Shown piece after piece: positions 15,489-23,161 of a stretch of 25,064 nt of DNA. The notes under the pieces were generated by a model, which saw nothing but the letters and a program-made list of their open reading frames with translations, was not told the origin of the DNA and did no database searches. The stretch is from an uncultured Bacilli bacterium (GTDB lineage Bacteria; Bacillota_I; Bacilli_A; RF39; UBA660). The stretch spans positions 1 through 25,064 of the forward strand of contig CANRAT010000015.1 of assembly GCA_947628685.1 (NCBI GenBank), given 5' to 3'. The first letter of the stretch is position 1. Each line of letters opens with the position of its first letter. Position numbers and translations under genes: made by a program.

Positions 15489-16758
15489 TTTTATTCTCCT
15501 TTACTTCATCTACAGTAGCTAGAATATCTCCATCATATAATTTAATAGTTAAATTGTCTTTCTTTTTAATGCTACTAATTCCACATACAACTTTATCATC
15601 CTTGATTGTTAGAGAATATCCTCTTTTTAATACTCCAAGAGGATTAACAAGTTCTAACTTTTCTATTAAATTTGAAAGTTTATTTTGCCTATCCTTATAT
15701 AAAACATCAGGATTATTTAAAATGAAACTTTTTTTAATAATTTCAAGTTTGTGTGTTGCAGTTTCAAATTTTTTTATTAATATTTTATTTAAATTATCTA
15801 GTAATATATCCAGTTTTTGCTTTTTATTTTCATACATTATTAATGGATTTTTTAAAGCATAAGAACCTTTAATAGATTCAAGTACTAATTTTTGATAATT
15901 TAAATTTTTATTCATGGCTTCATTAAGTCTAATAGATAAATTATTAATTAAATTAATTAAATCAGATATATTAGGTACAGCCATTTCTGCTGCTCCTGTT
16001 GGAGTTGGCGCTCTTAAATCTGCTACATAATCTGCAATAGTAAAATCTATTTCATGTCCTACTGCGCTTATTATAGGTATGTTAGATTCAAATATTGCGC
16101 GAGCAACAATCTCTTCATTAAAAGGCCATAAATCTTCAATGGATCCTCCACCTCTACCTACTATTAATACATCAAGGTCATAATTTTCTGCAAGGTGAAT
16201 GTTTTTAACTATATCTTCTTTTGCATTCTCACCCTGTACAAGTGATGGAAAAAGTATCACTTCACATATTGGAAATCTCCTTTTAATAGTAGACATTATA
16301 TCTTTAATAGCAGCGCCTGTAGGTGCGGTTACTACTCCTACTCTTTTTGGAATTTTAGGTATTTTCTTTTTATATTTAGCATCGAATAATCCTTCTTTTG
16401 ATAACTTCTTTTTAAGTTCTTCAAATGCTATATAAAGGTTTCCTATACCATCTTCAAGCATTTCATCTACATATATTTGATATCCACCTGTTGCCTCATA
16501 AACACTAATTCTACCAGTTACAAGTACTTTAGAGCCATCAATAGGTTTAAAAAGCAACTTTTTTGCATTACTAGAAAACATTATTGCATTTATTTTACTA
16601 GTCTCATCTTTAAGTGAAAAATAAATATGTCCTGTTGTATGATATTTAATATTTGATATTTCACCTTTTAAAAATACTACTCTAAGGTTCTCATCACCAT
16701 CAAACTTTGCTTTTAAATAACGCGTGATTGCTGATACACTTAAATATTTACTATCCAT
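15481..16758 (-). CDS. xseA: Exodeoxyribonuclease VII large subunit
   Basis: Catalytic subunit of exonuclease VII, acting on single-stranded DNA in repair. 425 residues, a little short for the family. The N-terminal OB fold (about 20-100) contains FLKGEISNIKYHTTGHIYFS. The catalytic core has RVGVVTAPTGAAIKDI, VGRGGGSIEDLWPFNEE and SAVGHEIDFTIADYVADLRA, then APTPTGAAE. A long coiled-coil region follows (about 265-370). The ORF begins eight bases inside nusB and ends eight bases inside xseB: a tightly coupled three-gene run. The start has AAGG in a modest ribosome site. Confidence 0.96.
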   Translation of the reverse strand: MDSKYLSVSAITRYLKAKFDGDENLRVVFLKGEISNIKYHTTGHIYFSLKDETSKINAIMFSSNAKKLLFKPIDGSKVLVTGRISVYEATGGYQIYVDEMLEDGIGNLYIAFEELKKKLSKEGLFDAKYKKKIPKIPKRVGVVTAPTGAAIKDIMSTIKRRFPICEVILFPSLVQGENAKEDIVKNIHLAENYDLDVLIVGRGGGSIEDLWPFNEEIVARAIFESNIPIISAVGHEIDFTIADYVADLRAPTPTGAAEMAVPNISDLINLINNLSIRLNEAMNKNLNYQKLVLESIKGSYALKNPLIMYENKKQKLDILLDNLNKILIKKFETATHKLEIIKKSFILNNPDVLYKDRQNKLSNLIEKLELVNPLGVLKRGYSLTIKDDKVVCGISSIKKKDNLTIKLYDGDILATVDEVKENKND

Positions 16759-17167
16759 TTTTATCTACCTTACTTTTGTATATTTTATCAAGAACTCCAT
16801 TAATCATGTTTTTGACATCATCATCACTATAAACTTTAGCAAGTTCAACTGCCTCATTTATAACTACTATATCAGGAGTAGATGTGTAAAGTAGTTCATA
16901 TATACCCATTCTAAGTATAGATTGATCTGTATTTCCTAATCTATCTATAGTCCATTTATTTAAATATTTATTCGCTATATCATCTAATTCTTCTTTTTTT
17001 GTAATTACACCATATACTATATCTTTTACAAACTCATTATCAATAGGATTTACTTCTTTAATAATATCGTCTATATTAAATTCTATTTTATTTAACGTAT
17101 AAACGTTTACTTGATAAAGTATTGTCATTATATTTTTTCTAAGTTCTGAACGAGTTAATTGTTCCAT
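16751..17167 (-). CDS. nusB: Transcription antitermination factor NusB
   Basis: All-helical RNA-binding protein that joins S10 (NusE) at boxA during rRNA transcription. 138 residues, the normal length. LTRSELRKNIMTILYQ at 4-19 (the arginine-rich first helix) and the C-terminal VINEAVELAKVYSDDDVKNM / INGVLDKIY region are characteristic. GGTGAT lies three bases before the ATG. It overlaps xseA by eight bases, as in the Bacillus nusB-(folD)-xseA-xseB order with folD missing. A TGtTACAAT extended -10 just upstream suggests its own promoter. Confidence 0.95.
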   Translation of the reverse strand: MEQLTRSELRKNIMTILYQVNVYTLNKIEFNIDDIIKEVNPIDNEFVKDIVYGVITKKEELDDIANKYLNKWTIDRLGNTDQSILRMGIYELLYTSTPDIVVINEAVELAKVYSDDDVKNMINGVLDKIYKSKVDKNG

Positions 17168-17182
17168 AACATCACCAATAAT

Positions 17183-17191
17183 ATTGTAACA
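17183..17191 (-). promoter_or_regulatory. Candidate extended -10 promoter of nusB
   Basis: TGTTACAAT on the minus strand, 15 bases before the nusB start. No good -35 is visible, in keeping with an extended -10 element, but the leader would be very short. Confidence 0.35.
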
Positions 17192-17199
17192 TAAAACGT

Positions 17200-17232
17200 A
17201 AAAAAAATATATAAATTAATCTATATATTTTT
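17200..17232 (-). terminator. A/T-only intrinsic terminator of the 128-residue membrane protein
   Basis: An 11-bp stem (AAAAATATATA / TATATATTTTT) with an eight-base loop that includes the stop codon, then more T. Low stability because it has no G-C pairs. Confidence 0.5.
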
Positions 17233-17602
17233 CTCCTTCTCCATTTTTTAATTTAACTAGTATTGCTATGTTTAAATAAATCAATAGGACTGCAAAAAAT
17301 ATCCAACCTATTATAGGAATTATTATAAGTATTATCCATATATATGGAGATAAATAATAATCTTTACCCTTTACACCTAACTTATATGCAGTTTTACTAG
17401 TTACGTCAATATTTAAAACATATACCATTATATAAAAAGGAAATAAAAGTATTAAACCAATTACCCATATATACCATTTTGTATACCATGCTTTAGAGTT
17501 ATAAACATCTAATAAAGCACCTAAAACAAGAGTTGAAGAGCCTCCTGAAAATAACATTAATAAAAGCCATATCCACCAATTTTCATGTTTTAATACTTTC
17601 AT
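17216..17602 (-). CDS. Small integral membrane protein, unknown function
   Basis: 128 residues with four hydrophobic segments (about 10-30, 40-62, 85-103, 98-118) and several tryptophans (NWWIWLLLM near the start, SPYIWIILIIIPIIGWIFF late). I do not recognise a family. The positive loop TAYKLGVKGKDY divides the two halves. The ATG has AGGTGAT three bases upstream. It follows the 111-residue gene by 29 bases and is the last gene of the unit that begins at spoIIP, so a link with sporulation or the envelope is possible but only by position. Confidence 0.75.
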   Translation of the reverse strand: MKVLKHENWWIWLLLMLFSGGSSTLVLGALLDVYNSKAWYTKWYIWVIGLILLFPFYIMVYVLNIDVTSKTAYKLGVKGKDYYLSPYIWIILIIIPIIGWIFFAVLLIYLNIAILVKLKNGEGEKYID

Positions 17603-17631
17603 AGCATCACCTATTTAATTATATCATATTT

Positions 17632-17967
17632 TTATTTTTCTTCAATAAGATTAGATAGAAATTTAAAAGTATTTTCTACACTCATCTTAACTACTTTACT
17701 TATTCCATCTGAAAGTTTACTTGTTATTTTAGATAATTTATTGTTATATTTTTTATTTTGTATTACTACATAATCATTTATATCTATTTCTTTTCCACTA
17801 GCCACATCACTTTCAAATTTATCTATTTGTTCTTGAGTTAAAACAGATAATTTATGATTTTTATATTCGTAATAACCTGTTACTTCAGAAAAATATACGA
17901 CTAAAAAACTAAAAAAAAGTATTCCAAATATAATATTTAAAACTTTATTACTCTTTTTCTTTTTCAT
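17632..17967 (-). CDS. Small membrane-anchored protein overlapping spoIIP
   Basis: 111 residues: lysine-rich start (MKKKKSNK), one membrane span (about 9-26), then an extracytoplasmic tail. The tail has GYYEYKNHKLSVLTQEQIDK, FESDVASGKEIDINDYV and a C-terminal amphipathic helical stretch. Family not recognised; I believe similar proteins occur beside spoIIP in related uncultured Bacilli, but cannot check. The start codon lies 20 bases inside spoIIP and has an AGGAGA site, so expression must be tied to spoIIP. This makes it a candidate accessory factor of engulfment. Confidence 0.78.
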   Translation of the reverse strand: MKKKKSNKVLNIIFGILFFSFLVVYFSEVTGYYEYKNHKLSVLTQEQIDKFESDVASGKEIDINDYVVIQNKKYNNKLSKITSKLSDGISKVVKMSVENTFKFLSNLIEEK

Positions 17968-18889
17968 TTAAATATTCTCCTATAACACTTGCTACTATAT
18001 CTAGTGTATTATTTACTTCTTCTATATTATTTTCATTCCCACCTATTTCTATTAATATCACATTACTGTTTAAATCTTGATTATAAACTCCATCTACTCC
18101 AGCACCTTCTTTTTTCATAATACCACGTGTTAATTGCGGATATTTATCCAGTAATATATTGTTAATTTCTGTAACTACAGAAAGGTTTGCTTGATAATTT
18201 GGATTTTCTAATCCTATTACGAATAGTACTTTCGCACAATCTTTTCCATCTATTTTAGCATATGTCGCATTATGGGTTGCTGCATCTCTATGCAAATCTA
18301 TGAATAATTCTATATTTGGATATTCTTTTATTGCTTTAGTTAAAAAATGTTTACTTGCTATATAACTTCCTGAATGATTAAGGTTATTTTCTTTCATATA
18401 TGCCAATATATCGCTTTCTTCTACTACAGTATTAATACCTATACTATCTAATTTATCTTTTAACATATTAGATGCCATTAATACATCAGGTACAATATTA
18501 TATACTTCTAAGTATTTCATGGAATATGTCTCACCCTGATGAGAATTATATATATATACTCTATTTTTTTTAGATTCACCATATAAAAATGTAATGGTTT
18601 CTTTATTACTTTCTTTAAAATTAAGTTCACTTTTTAATATATTAACTGGTGTATTAAATATATTTTCTTTTATATATTCGTATACGTCTTCATATATTGA
18701 ATTATTTTCCTTACTATCATAAGAATAGTTATTACTTTTAAATGCATTTGTTATTACTATTTGCCTTGGTACTAAAAATTTTATATTATCAAATAGAATA
18801 TTAAGTAAAACAAATACTAAGACTATTAAAATAGGTATAAATATATACTTACCTTTTACTTTCTTTTTCGCTTTAAATCTTTTTCTCAT
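17948..18889 (-). CDS. spoIIP: Stage II sporulation protein P
   Basis: Membrane-anchored peptidoglycan amidase/endopeptidase of the SpoIID-M-P engulfment machine. About 313 residues from the chosen start, with one membrane span (about 15-32). The catalytic domain has VYIYNSHQGETY (His117, Glu120), NVVEE-like and SGSYIASKHFLTKAIKEYP segments, LFIDLHRDAA with His200, GVYNQDL and ILIEIGGNENNIEEV with Glu281; these are the family's zinc-site and fold landmarks. An ATG at 18982 would add 31 residues, but that stretch runs through a stable hairpin and T run. GGTGAT lies four bases before the ATG at 18889, which I take as the start. It overlaps the 111-residue gene downstream. Confidence 0.92.
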   Translation of the reverse strand: MRKRFKAKKKVKGKYIFIPILIVLVFVLLNILFDNIKFLVPRQIVITNAFKSNNYSYDSKENNSIYEDVYEYIKENIFNTPVNILKSELNFKESNKETITFLYGESKKNRVYIYNSHQGETYSMKYLEVYNIVPDVLMASNMLKDKLDSIGINTVVEESDILAYMKENNLNHSGSYIASKHFLTKAIKEYPNIELFIDLHRDAATHNATYAKIDGKDCAKVLFVIGLENPNYQANLSVVTEINNILLDKYPQLTRGIMKKEGAGVDGVYNQDLNSNVILIEIGGNENNIEEVNNTLDIVASVIGEYLNEKEKE

Positions 18890-18910
18890 ATTCATCACCA
18901 CCACTAATAT

Positions 18911-18938
18911 ATAATAAAGTACGCTTTTATTTTGTCGA
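18911..18938 (-). promoter_or_regulatory. Candidate promoter of spoIIP
   Basis: TCGACA (18933-18938), a 16-base spacer and TATTAT (18911-18916) on the minus strand. Each hexamer differs from the vegetative consensus by one base. No clear SigE-type element was recognised. Confidence 0.4.
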
Positions 18939-18986
18939 AAAAAAGGAAATGATAAACAATTAAAAATTGCATACGCTATCATTTCC
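18937..18986 (-). terminator. Strong hairpin plus T run upstream of spoIIP
   Basis: On the minus strand GGAAATGATA pairs perfectly with TATCATTTCC (10 bp). An inner CAATT/AATTG hairpin fills the loop, and eight T follow directly. It has every mark of an intrinsic terminator, yet no gene precedes it on this strand, so it must end a leader or small RNA. Confidence 0.7.
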
Positions 18987-19008
18987 CTGTATTAGTTTTC
19001 TAATACAG
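18937..19008 (-). ncRNA. Candidate structured leader or small RNA upstream of spoIIP
   Basis: A minus-strand TATAAT at 19012-19017 lies next to a perfect 9-bp hairpin (CTGTATTAG / CTAATACAG, TTTT or AAAA loop, 18987-19008). That is directly followed by the terminator hairpin at 18945-18986. A transcript of about 70 bases would be two abutting stem-loops with a T-run end. It could be a free small RNA or an attenuator governing spoIIP. No known RNA family was recognised and no good -35 was found. Confidence 0.4.
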
Positions 19009-19038
19009 TTAATTATATTCAATTAATATTCGATTATG

Positions 19039-19066
19039 TTGACTTTTAATTAAATTGTGATAAAAT
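19039..19066 (+). promoter_or_regulatory. Promoter of the CDP-alcohol phosphatidyltransferase gene
   Basis: TTGACT (19039-19044), a 16-base spacer and TAAAAT (19061-19066) preceded by TGA, which forms an extended -10. The expected transcript would begin near 19073, which leaves almost no leader for the ATG at 19079. Confidence 0.75.
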
Positions 19067-19096
19067 AATTATTCAGTAATGTTCGAGGTGAGTTTG

Positions 19097-19900
19097 TTGA
19101 TTAAAGATTATTTTAAAAGGTTTGTAGCAGGAACTAAATTGATGTTCAAAGAATTTTTTAAAAAAGAAACTAATAAAAAACAAAGGGCAAATATGTGGAC
19201 ATTTTCAAGATTAATTATACCTTTAGTTACACTTTTATTATCCATTATTTCAATTATAACAGGTACATTATCTCTTTTAATTATTTCTAGTTTAATTGCA
19301 GGATTTGGCGCAATAACTGATAAATTAGATGGAATGAGTTCTAAAAAATATAATAGTCAAAGTGAATATGGTAAACTTCTTGATCAAGCAACAGATAAAT
19401 ATTTTGCTTTAATTGTTGGAATAAATGTAGCAATTTTAAATCCATTATATTTGATTACATTACTTGGTGAACTTATTATTGGTTCTATTAATATTGGATA
19501 TAAACTAAAGTATAAAAATATAGATATATCAAGTACACAAATTGGTAGAATAAAAGAATGGCCTTTATATACGTCTCTTGCACTCGGTTATTTGTCAAAC
19601 ATAAACAGTGTTTTACTTATTATTTCTAATATATCTATTGCTCTTACAGCAACATTTCAAGTTTTAACTGCAGCAAGTTATATTAAGCAAAATAATGAAA
19701 CTATTAATGTTTTAAAATTTAATAATAAAGATACTGAAGTAAAAGAAAATGAAGGCATTAAAAATGTTTTAACTATTGAAAATGAAAAGAATAAAAAATT
19801 GACAAGAAAAGAAGAAATAGAACAATTAAAGAAATTAAAAAAACAACTCGATAAAACTATAAAAAATGAAAAAGGTTATCAATATACAAAAAGAAAATGA
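19097..19900 (+). CDS. CDP-alcohol phosphatidyltransferase family protein (PgsA-like)
   Basis: Membrane enzyme of the family that joins a CDP-diacylglycerol phosphatidyl group to an alcohol; PgsA, making phosphatidylglycerol phosphate, is the closest likely role. The frame opens at an ATG (19079), but GAGGTG at 19085-19090 fits a TTG start at 19097, giving 267 residues. The N-x-x-T-x-x-R motif (NMWTFSR) is present. The signature DxxDGxxARx8GxxxDxxxD reads DKLDGMS-SK-...GKLLDQATD: all four Asp and both Gly are kept, but the usual Ala-Arg is Ser-Lys. The later PgsA-type GKxKT reads GRIKE. About five hydrophobic segments precede a charged, probably coiled-coil tail (about 205-267). Substrate is uncertain. 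Confidence 0.8.
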   Translation: MIKDYFKRFVAGTKLMFKEFFKKETNKKQRANMWTFSRLIIPLVTLLLSIISIITGTLSLLIISSLIAGFGAITDKLDGMSSKKYNSQSEYGKLLDQATDKYFALIVGINVAILNPLYLITLLGELIIGSINIGYKLKYKNIDISSTQIGRIKEWPLYTSLALGYLSNINSVLLIISNISIALTATFQVLTAASYIKQNNETINVLKFNNKDTEVKENEGIKNVLTIENEKNKKLTRKEEIEQLKKLKKQLDKTIKNEKGYQYTKRK

Positions 19901-19918
19901 CTATCTTGTCATTTTTTT
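19894..19918. terminator. Bidirectional terminator between convergent genes
   Basis: AAAATGAC / GTCATTTT with a six-base loop, followed by T on the plus strand and, read in reverse, preceded by A (T-rich on the minus side, TTTTCTTTTTG). It contains the stop codon of the phosphatidyltransferase and abuts that of the convergent 176-residue gene. Confidence 0.75.
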
Positions 19919-20447
19919 AACTTATTAAAATATTACCTATAAATTCTGCTATATTATAAAATGTATCTTTTATTAAATATATTTTATCTTTTAAATAATT
20001 ATTTTTACCATGAGTATTATCTATTTTTATAATATAGCCATTTTTATAATCTGTAACCTCTATATTTACTTTATATCTTTTATATTTACTTATTATGAAG
20101 TCTTTATCTATATTATTTGTCGAATAAATGTATATGATATTATTGTTTAAATATATTGTATCTTTTATTATATATTTGTAATAACTAAATACATCTTCAA
20201 TATTGCATATTATATAGTTAACTGATTTTTTATTGATATATTTTCTTAATTTTTTTATATTTATTGTTTTACCTTTATTGGTAGACCTTTTTTTTGATGA
20301 ACCTAATTTTGAACCTTTATTTGAATTTATAGAGTAAAGATTAACTTTATTATTTTTATTAAATGCATTAATAAGTGATTCATCAACACTTATAACAAGT
20401 ACATTACCTTCTATTTTTTTTATTATATCTTCTAATTTTTTAAACAT
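19917..20447 (-). CDS. Hypothetical protein, about 176 residues
   Basis: Not recognised. Strong Asn/Lys/Ile bias, no signal peptide or membrane span. The strand pattern NVLVISVDESLINAF then VNLYSINS, and later NYIICNIEDVF and NIIYIYST, suggests a Rossmann-like alpha/beta fold resembling a decayed or divergent methyltransferase-type domain; this is inference. A lysine/serine-rich loop (about 45-65) interrupts it. The frame can open at GTG 20456, but AGGTGAAG four bases before the ATG at 20447 favours the ATG. That ATG overlaps the tcdA stop by eight bases, so it is the last gene of the queH operon. Confidence 0.7.
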   Translation of the reverse strand: MFKKLEDIIKKIEGNVLVISVDESLINAFNKNNKVNLYSINSNKGSKLGSSKKRSTNKGKTINIKKLRKYINKKSVNYIICNIEDVFSYYKYIIKDTIYLNNNIIYIYSTNNIDKDFIISKYKRYKVNIEVTDYKNGYIIKIDNTHGKNNYLKDKIYLIKDTFYNIAEFIGNILIS

Positions 20448-21123
20448 AATCTTCACCTACTATATCGTTTATTATATAACTCGCACACATTAATCCTGCA
20501 GTTGCAGGTACAAATGAATTTGATGGAATTTTATCTTTAATTTGTACTCTTTTTTCTTCATCGCTACAAACTACCATTACTTTTCCTTTAATTTTTTCAT
20601 CTTTAACCATTTTTCTTATCTTTTTAGCGATAGGGTCATAATTTGTTTTTCTAATGTCTACTATTTTAAGTCTTGAAGGATCCATTTTATTTCCTGTACC
20701 CATAGAGGATATTAATTTAATATTTTTTCTTTTACATATTCTAATAAGTTCTAACTTAACTGTTAAAGTGTCACATGCATCAACTACATAGTCTATATCT
20801 TGATAAAATAATTCTTGTATATTATCCAAAGTTATAAATTTTGTAACTTTTTCTACAGTACAATTAGGATTTATTTCTAATATTCTCTTTTCTATTTCAT
20901 TAGTTTTATACTTACCAATATTATTTTGATTAGTCATAAGTTGTCTATTTAAGTTTGAAAGCGTTATGGTATCACTATCTACAATTATAAATTTTTCTAT
21001 TCCGCTTCTGACAAGACCTTCAACAGCATAACTTCCAACTCCACCAAGGCCTATAATTAATACTCTTTTAGTATGAATTAATTCAAGTTTATCACCGATT
21101 AATAACTTTAATCTTTCAAACAT
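20440..21123 (-). CDS. tcdA: tRNA threonylcarbamoyladenosine dehydratase (TcdA/CsdL, ThiF fold)
   Basis: E1-like enzyme that uses ATP to cyclise t6A37 to ct6A in tRNAs reading ANN codons. 227 residues, shorter than E. coli TcdA (268). The nucleotide motif GLGGVGSYAVEGLVRSG begins at residue 25. It is followed by VDSDTITLSNLNRQ (Asp49/Asp51, Arg60), VDACDTLTVKLELI and SSMGTGNKMDPSRLKIVDI, the sequence typical of the TcdA branch rather than ThiF or MoeB; no Cys-x-x-Cys zinc pairs are seen. GGTGAT is three bases before the ATG. It is in an operon with queH, a second tRNA-modification gene. Confidence 0.88.
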   Translation of the reverse strand: MFERLKLLIGDKLELIHTKRVLIIGLGGVGSYAVEGLVRSGIEKFIIVDSDTITLSNLNRQLMTNQNNIGKYKTNEIEKRILEINPNCTVEKVTKFITLDNIQELFYQDIDYVVDACDTLTVKLELIRICKRKNIKLISSMGTGNKMDPSRLKIVDIRKTNYDPIAKKIRKMVKDEKIKGKVMVVCSDEEKRVQIKDKIPSNSFVPATAGLMCASYIINDIVGEDYV

Positions 21124-21168
21124 TATATCACCCTTTTAATTATATCATTTATAGTGGTGTTTTTAAAG

Positions 21169-23157
21169 TTAATTTGATTCATTAAATTCATTAAATTTAT
21201 TATTTAGATAAGTGAAGTAATCTTTTCTTATTGCTTTATTTGATATAGATATTTTACTATTTATTATATCGTTTATGTTTTTTATTTCTTCATCTGTATA
21301 TTTATAATCATCATTTATATAAGATAGTTTAGATTTACTTGAATTATAAAATGCGTATGGACTTTGCCATGAACTATCTGAAAATATTGCTATATTAGAA
21401 TAATTTTCATCAAATAAATCTTCACCTAAATATAATCTTGGATCATAATCTAAATTAAATAAATTGGCAAGTGTAGGTAATATATTTATATATGTTGTAT
21501 ATGAATCAAATTCTCTAGGTTCTAGTTTGCTATTATAAATTATAAAAGGTGTTCTATCTACTTCTTGATTTATAGAGATATCATAATCAAACATTGGTTG
21601 AAGTACACTATTTGCAAGTCCGTATGGATAGTGATCTCCAAAAAGTACTATTACTGTATCATCTATCAATTTATCATTTTCTAACTTTTTAAGTAATAAG
21701 TCTAGTGCTTGATCTAATACTTTCATTTTAGACATATATCTTTTTAAATATAAATGTACATTTAAATCGCTAAATAGATCTAAATATTTATCGCCATATG
21801 TAGAAGAAGTATAATAAGGTTGATGTGTGGTTACTGTTGTTAAAAGTACTGAAAATTTATCTTCCTTACTAAATATATCATAGGCTTTTTCGATAAAATC
21901 AACATCACTTGGCCATTCTTTATATTCATTACTATAATCAATTCCTAAATCTACTACTCCATAATATTTACTACCTAAATTTGGCATAGAGATATGTCTA
22001 TCATAATAGTAATCTGTATAATCATGAAAAGCAAGTGAAGTATATCCTTTATTTTTAAATACATTAAATAAACTCTCATAATATGTATTGTCTTTAAATA
22101 TATTTGATGAACAAAGTGTATTTATCGCATATAAACTTGTAAGTGCGCTAAATTCATTATTTCCTGTTGAACAACTACTTCTTGGGGAATAGTTATTCTT
22201 AAAATGCCATCCTTCATTATATAATTTATATAAAGTTGGAAATTCTTCCTTATTTGTAACTGAAATATTGTTAACTGATTCCATCATTATAAGTATTAAA
22301 TTTTTGCCTTCAAAAAGCCCTGTATATTCATTTGTATTAGTTATATTTCTAGATATGAAAAATTTATTTAAGGTATTATAATCATCATCTTCTTCACTAT
22401 CTATTATTTTTTGCCAAATTGTATCATCTATAGTTCTATCAGTAACTATACTATCACTATTTCCATTTGTTAAATATACATCATCACTATATTCTAAACC
22501 TAGTAAATAATTTTTTACATCTAATAATCCATAAACAGATACTCCAAACTGATTTATAGCAATACTTTGCATACTAGGATTTTTAAATAATGTTTTATTT
22601 TCTATAGATTGATATTTATTTTGCATAAAATCTAATAATAATGTACTATAATAAAATCCACATAATAAAACCAAAACAGTTATACTATTTACAAATTTAT
22701 ATTGAACAAATTTATAATTTTCTGTTTTAATTCTTTTATCTATAAATATGTAATATAGAATTAGTAAAACAAATGGAATCAATATTAAATAGAATTTAAT
22801 ATCAAAACTCATAAAGTAGTCTTTTATATAATCTGTTACTTTTCCTAATTGGCTAGATGTATTAAATGACATATAATTACCAATAAAATTTCTAAATCCA
22901 AGTTGTAACATAGCATAAAAACTAATTCCAAATGAAAATATTATTATAATTATTTTATTTAACAAATTACTTTTAATAAAATTTAGCATTAAACTTAAAA
23001 AATATCCAATTATAATTGAACTTACAAGTATTCTTAGTATTGGATAATCAAATACGAATGTACTTCCTAGTATTTCAAACATTATTTCTGTTATAAAAAT
23101 ATAAATTGAAATTATAACTGTATTTTTAAATAATTTGTTTTTTAAAATTTGTTTCAT
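21169..23157 (-). CDS. LTA synthase family protein (sulfatase-fold phosphoglycerol transferase)
   Basis: Membrane enzyme of the lipoteichoic acid synthase type, which transfers glycerol phosphate from phosphatidylglycerol. About 662 residues, near the LtaS length. Five N-terminal membrane segments lead into an extracellular sulfatase-fold domain. Landmarks (from the chosen start) are LILIMMES with Glu293, CSTGNNEF with the likely nucleophile Thr331 (LtaS has GKTSDAEF), THQPYY with His445 and LFGDHYPY with Asp508/His509. An earlier ATG (23181) overlaps queH by 20 bases; AGGTGA just before the ATG at 23157 decides the start. It follows queH by four bases. A phosphoethanolamine transferase or another LtaS-like activity is possible. 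Confidence 0.88.
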   Translation of the reverse strand: MKQILKNKLFKNTVIISIYIFITEIMFEILGSTFVFDYPILRILVSSIIIGYFLSLMLNFIKSNLLNKIIIIIFSFGISFYAMLQLGFRNFIGNYMSFNTSSQLGKVTDYIKDYFMSFDIKFYLILIPFVLLILYYIFIDKRIKTENYKFVQYKFVNSITVLVLLCGFYYSTLLLDFMQNKYQSIENKTLFKNPSMQSIAINQFGVSVYGLLDVKNYLLGLEYSDDVYLTNGNSDSIVTDRTIDDTIWQKIIDSEEDDDYNTLNKFFISRNITNTNEYTGLFEGKNLILIMMESVNNISVTNKEEFPTLYKLYNEGWHFKNNYSPRSSCSTGNNEFSALTSLYAINTLCSSNIFKDNTYYESLFNVFKNKGYTSLAFHDYTDYYYDRHISMPNLGSKYYGVVDLGIDYSNEYKEWPSDVDFIEKAYDIFSKEDKFSVLLTTVTTHQPYYTSSTYGDKYLDLFSDLNVHLYLKRYMSKMKVLDQALDLLLKKLENDKLIDDTVIVLFGDHYPYGLANSVLQPMFDYDISINQEVDRTPFIIYNSKLEPREFDSYTTYINILPTLANLFNLDYDPRLYLGEDLFDENYSNIAIFSDSSWQSPYAFYNSSKSKLSYINDDYKYTDEEIKNINDIINSKISISNKAIRKDYFTYLNNKFNEFNESN

Positions 23158-23161
23158 TTTT

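Noticed and set aside
18890..18982. Longer spoIIP reading frame starting at 18982
   Set aside because: The extra codons lie in the hairpin, the T run and the likely promoter, and a proper GGTGAT site precedes the ATG at 18889.
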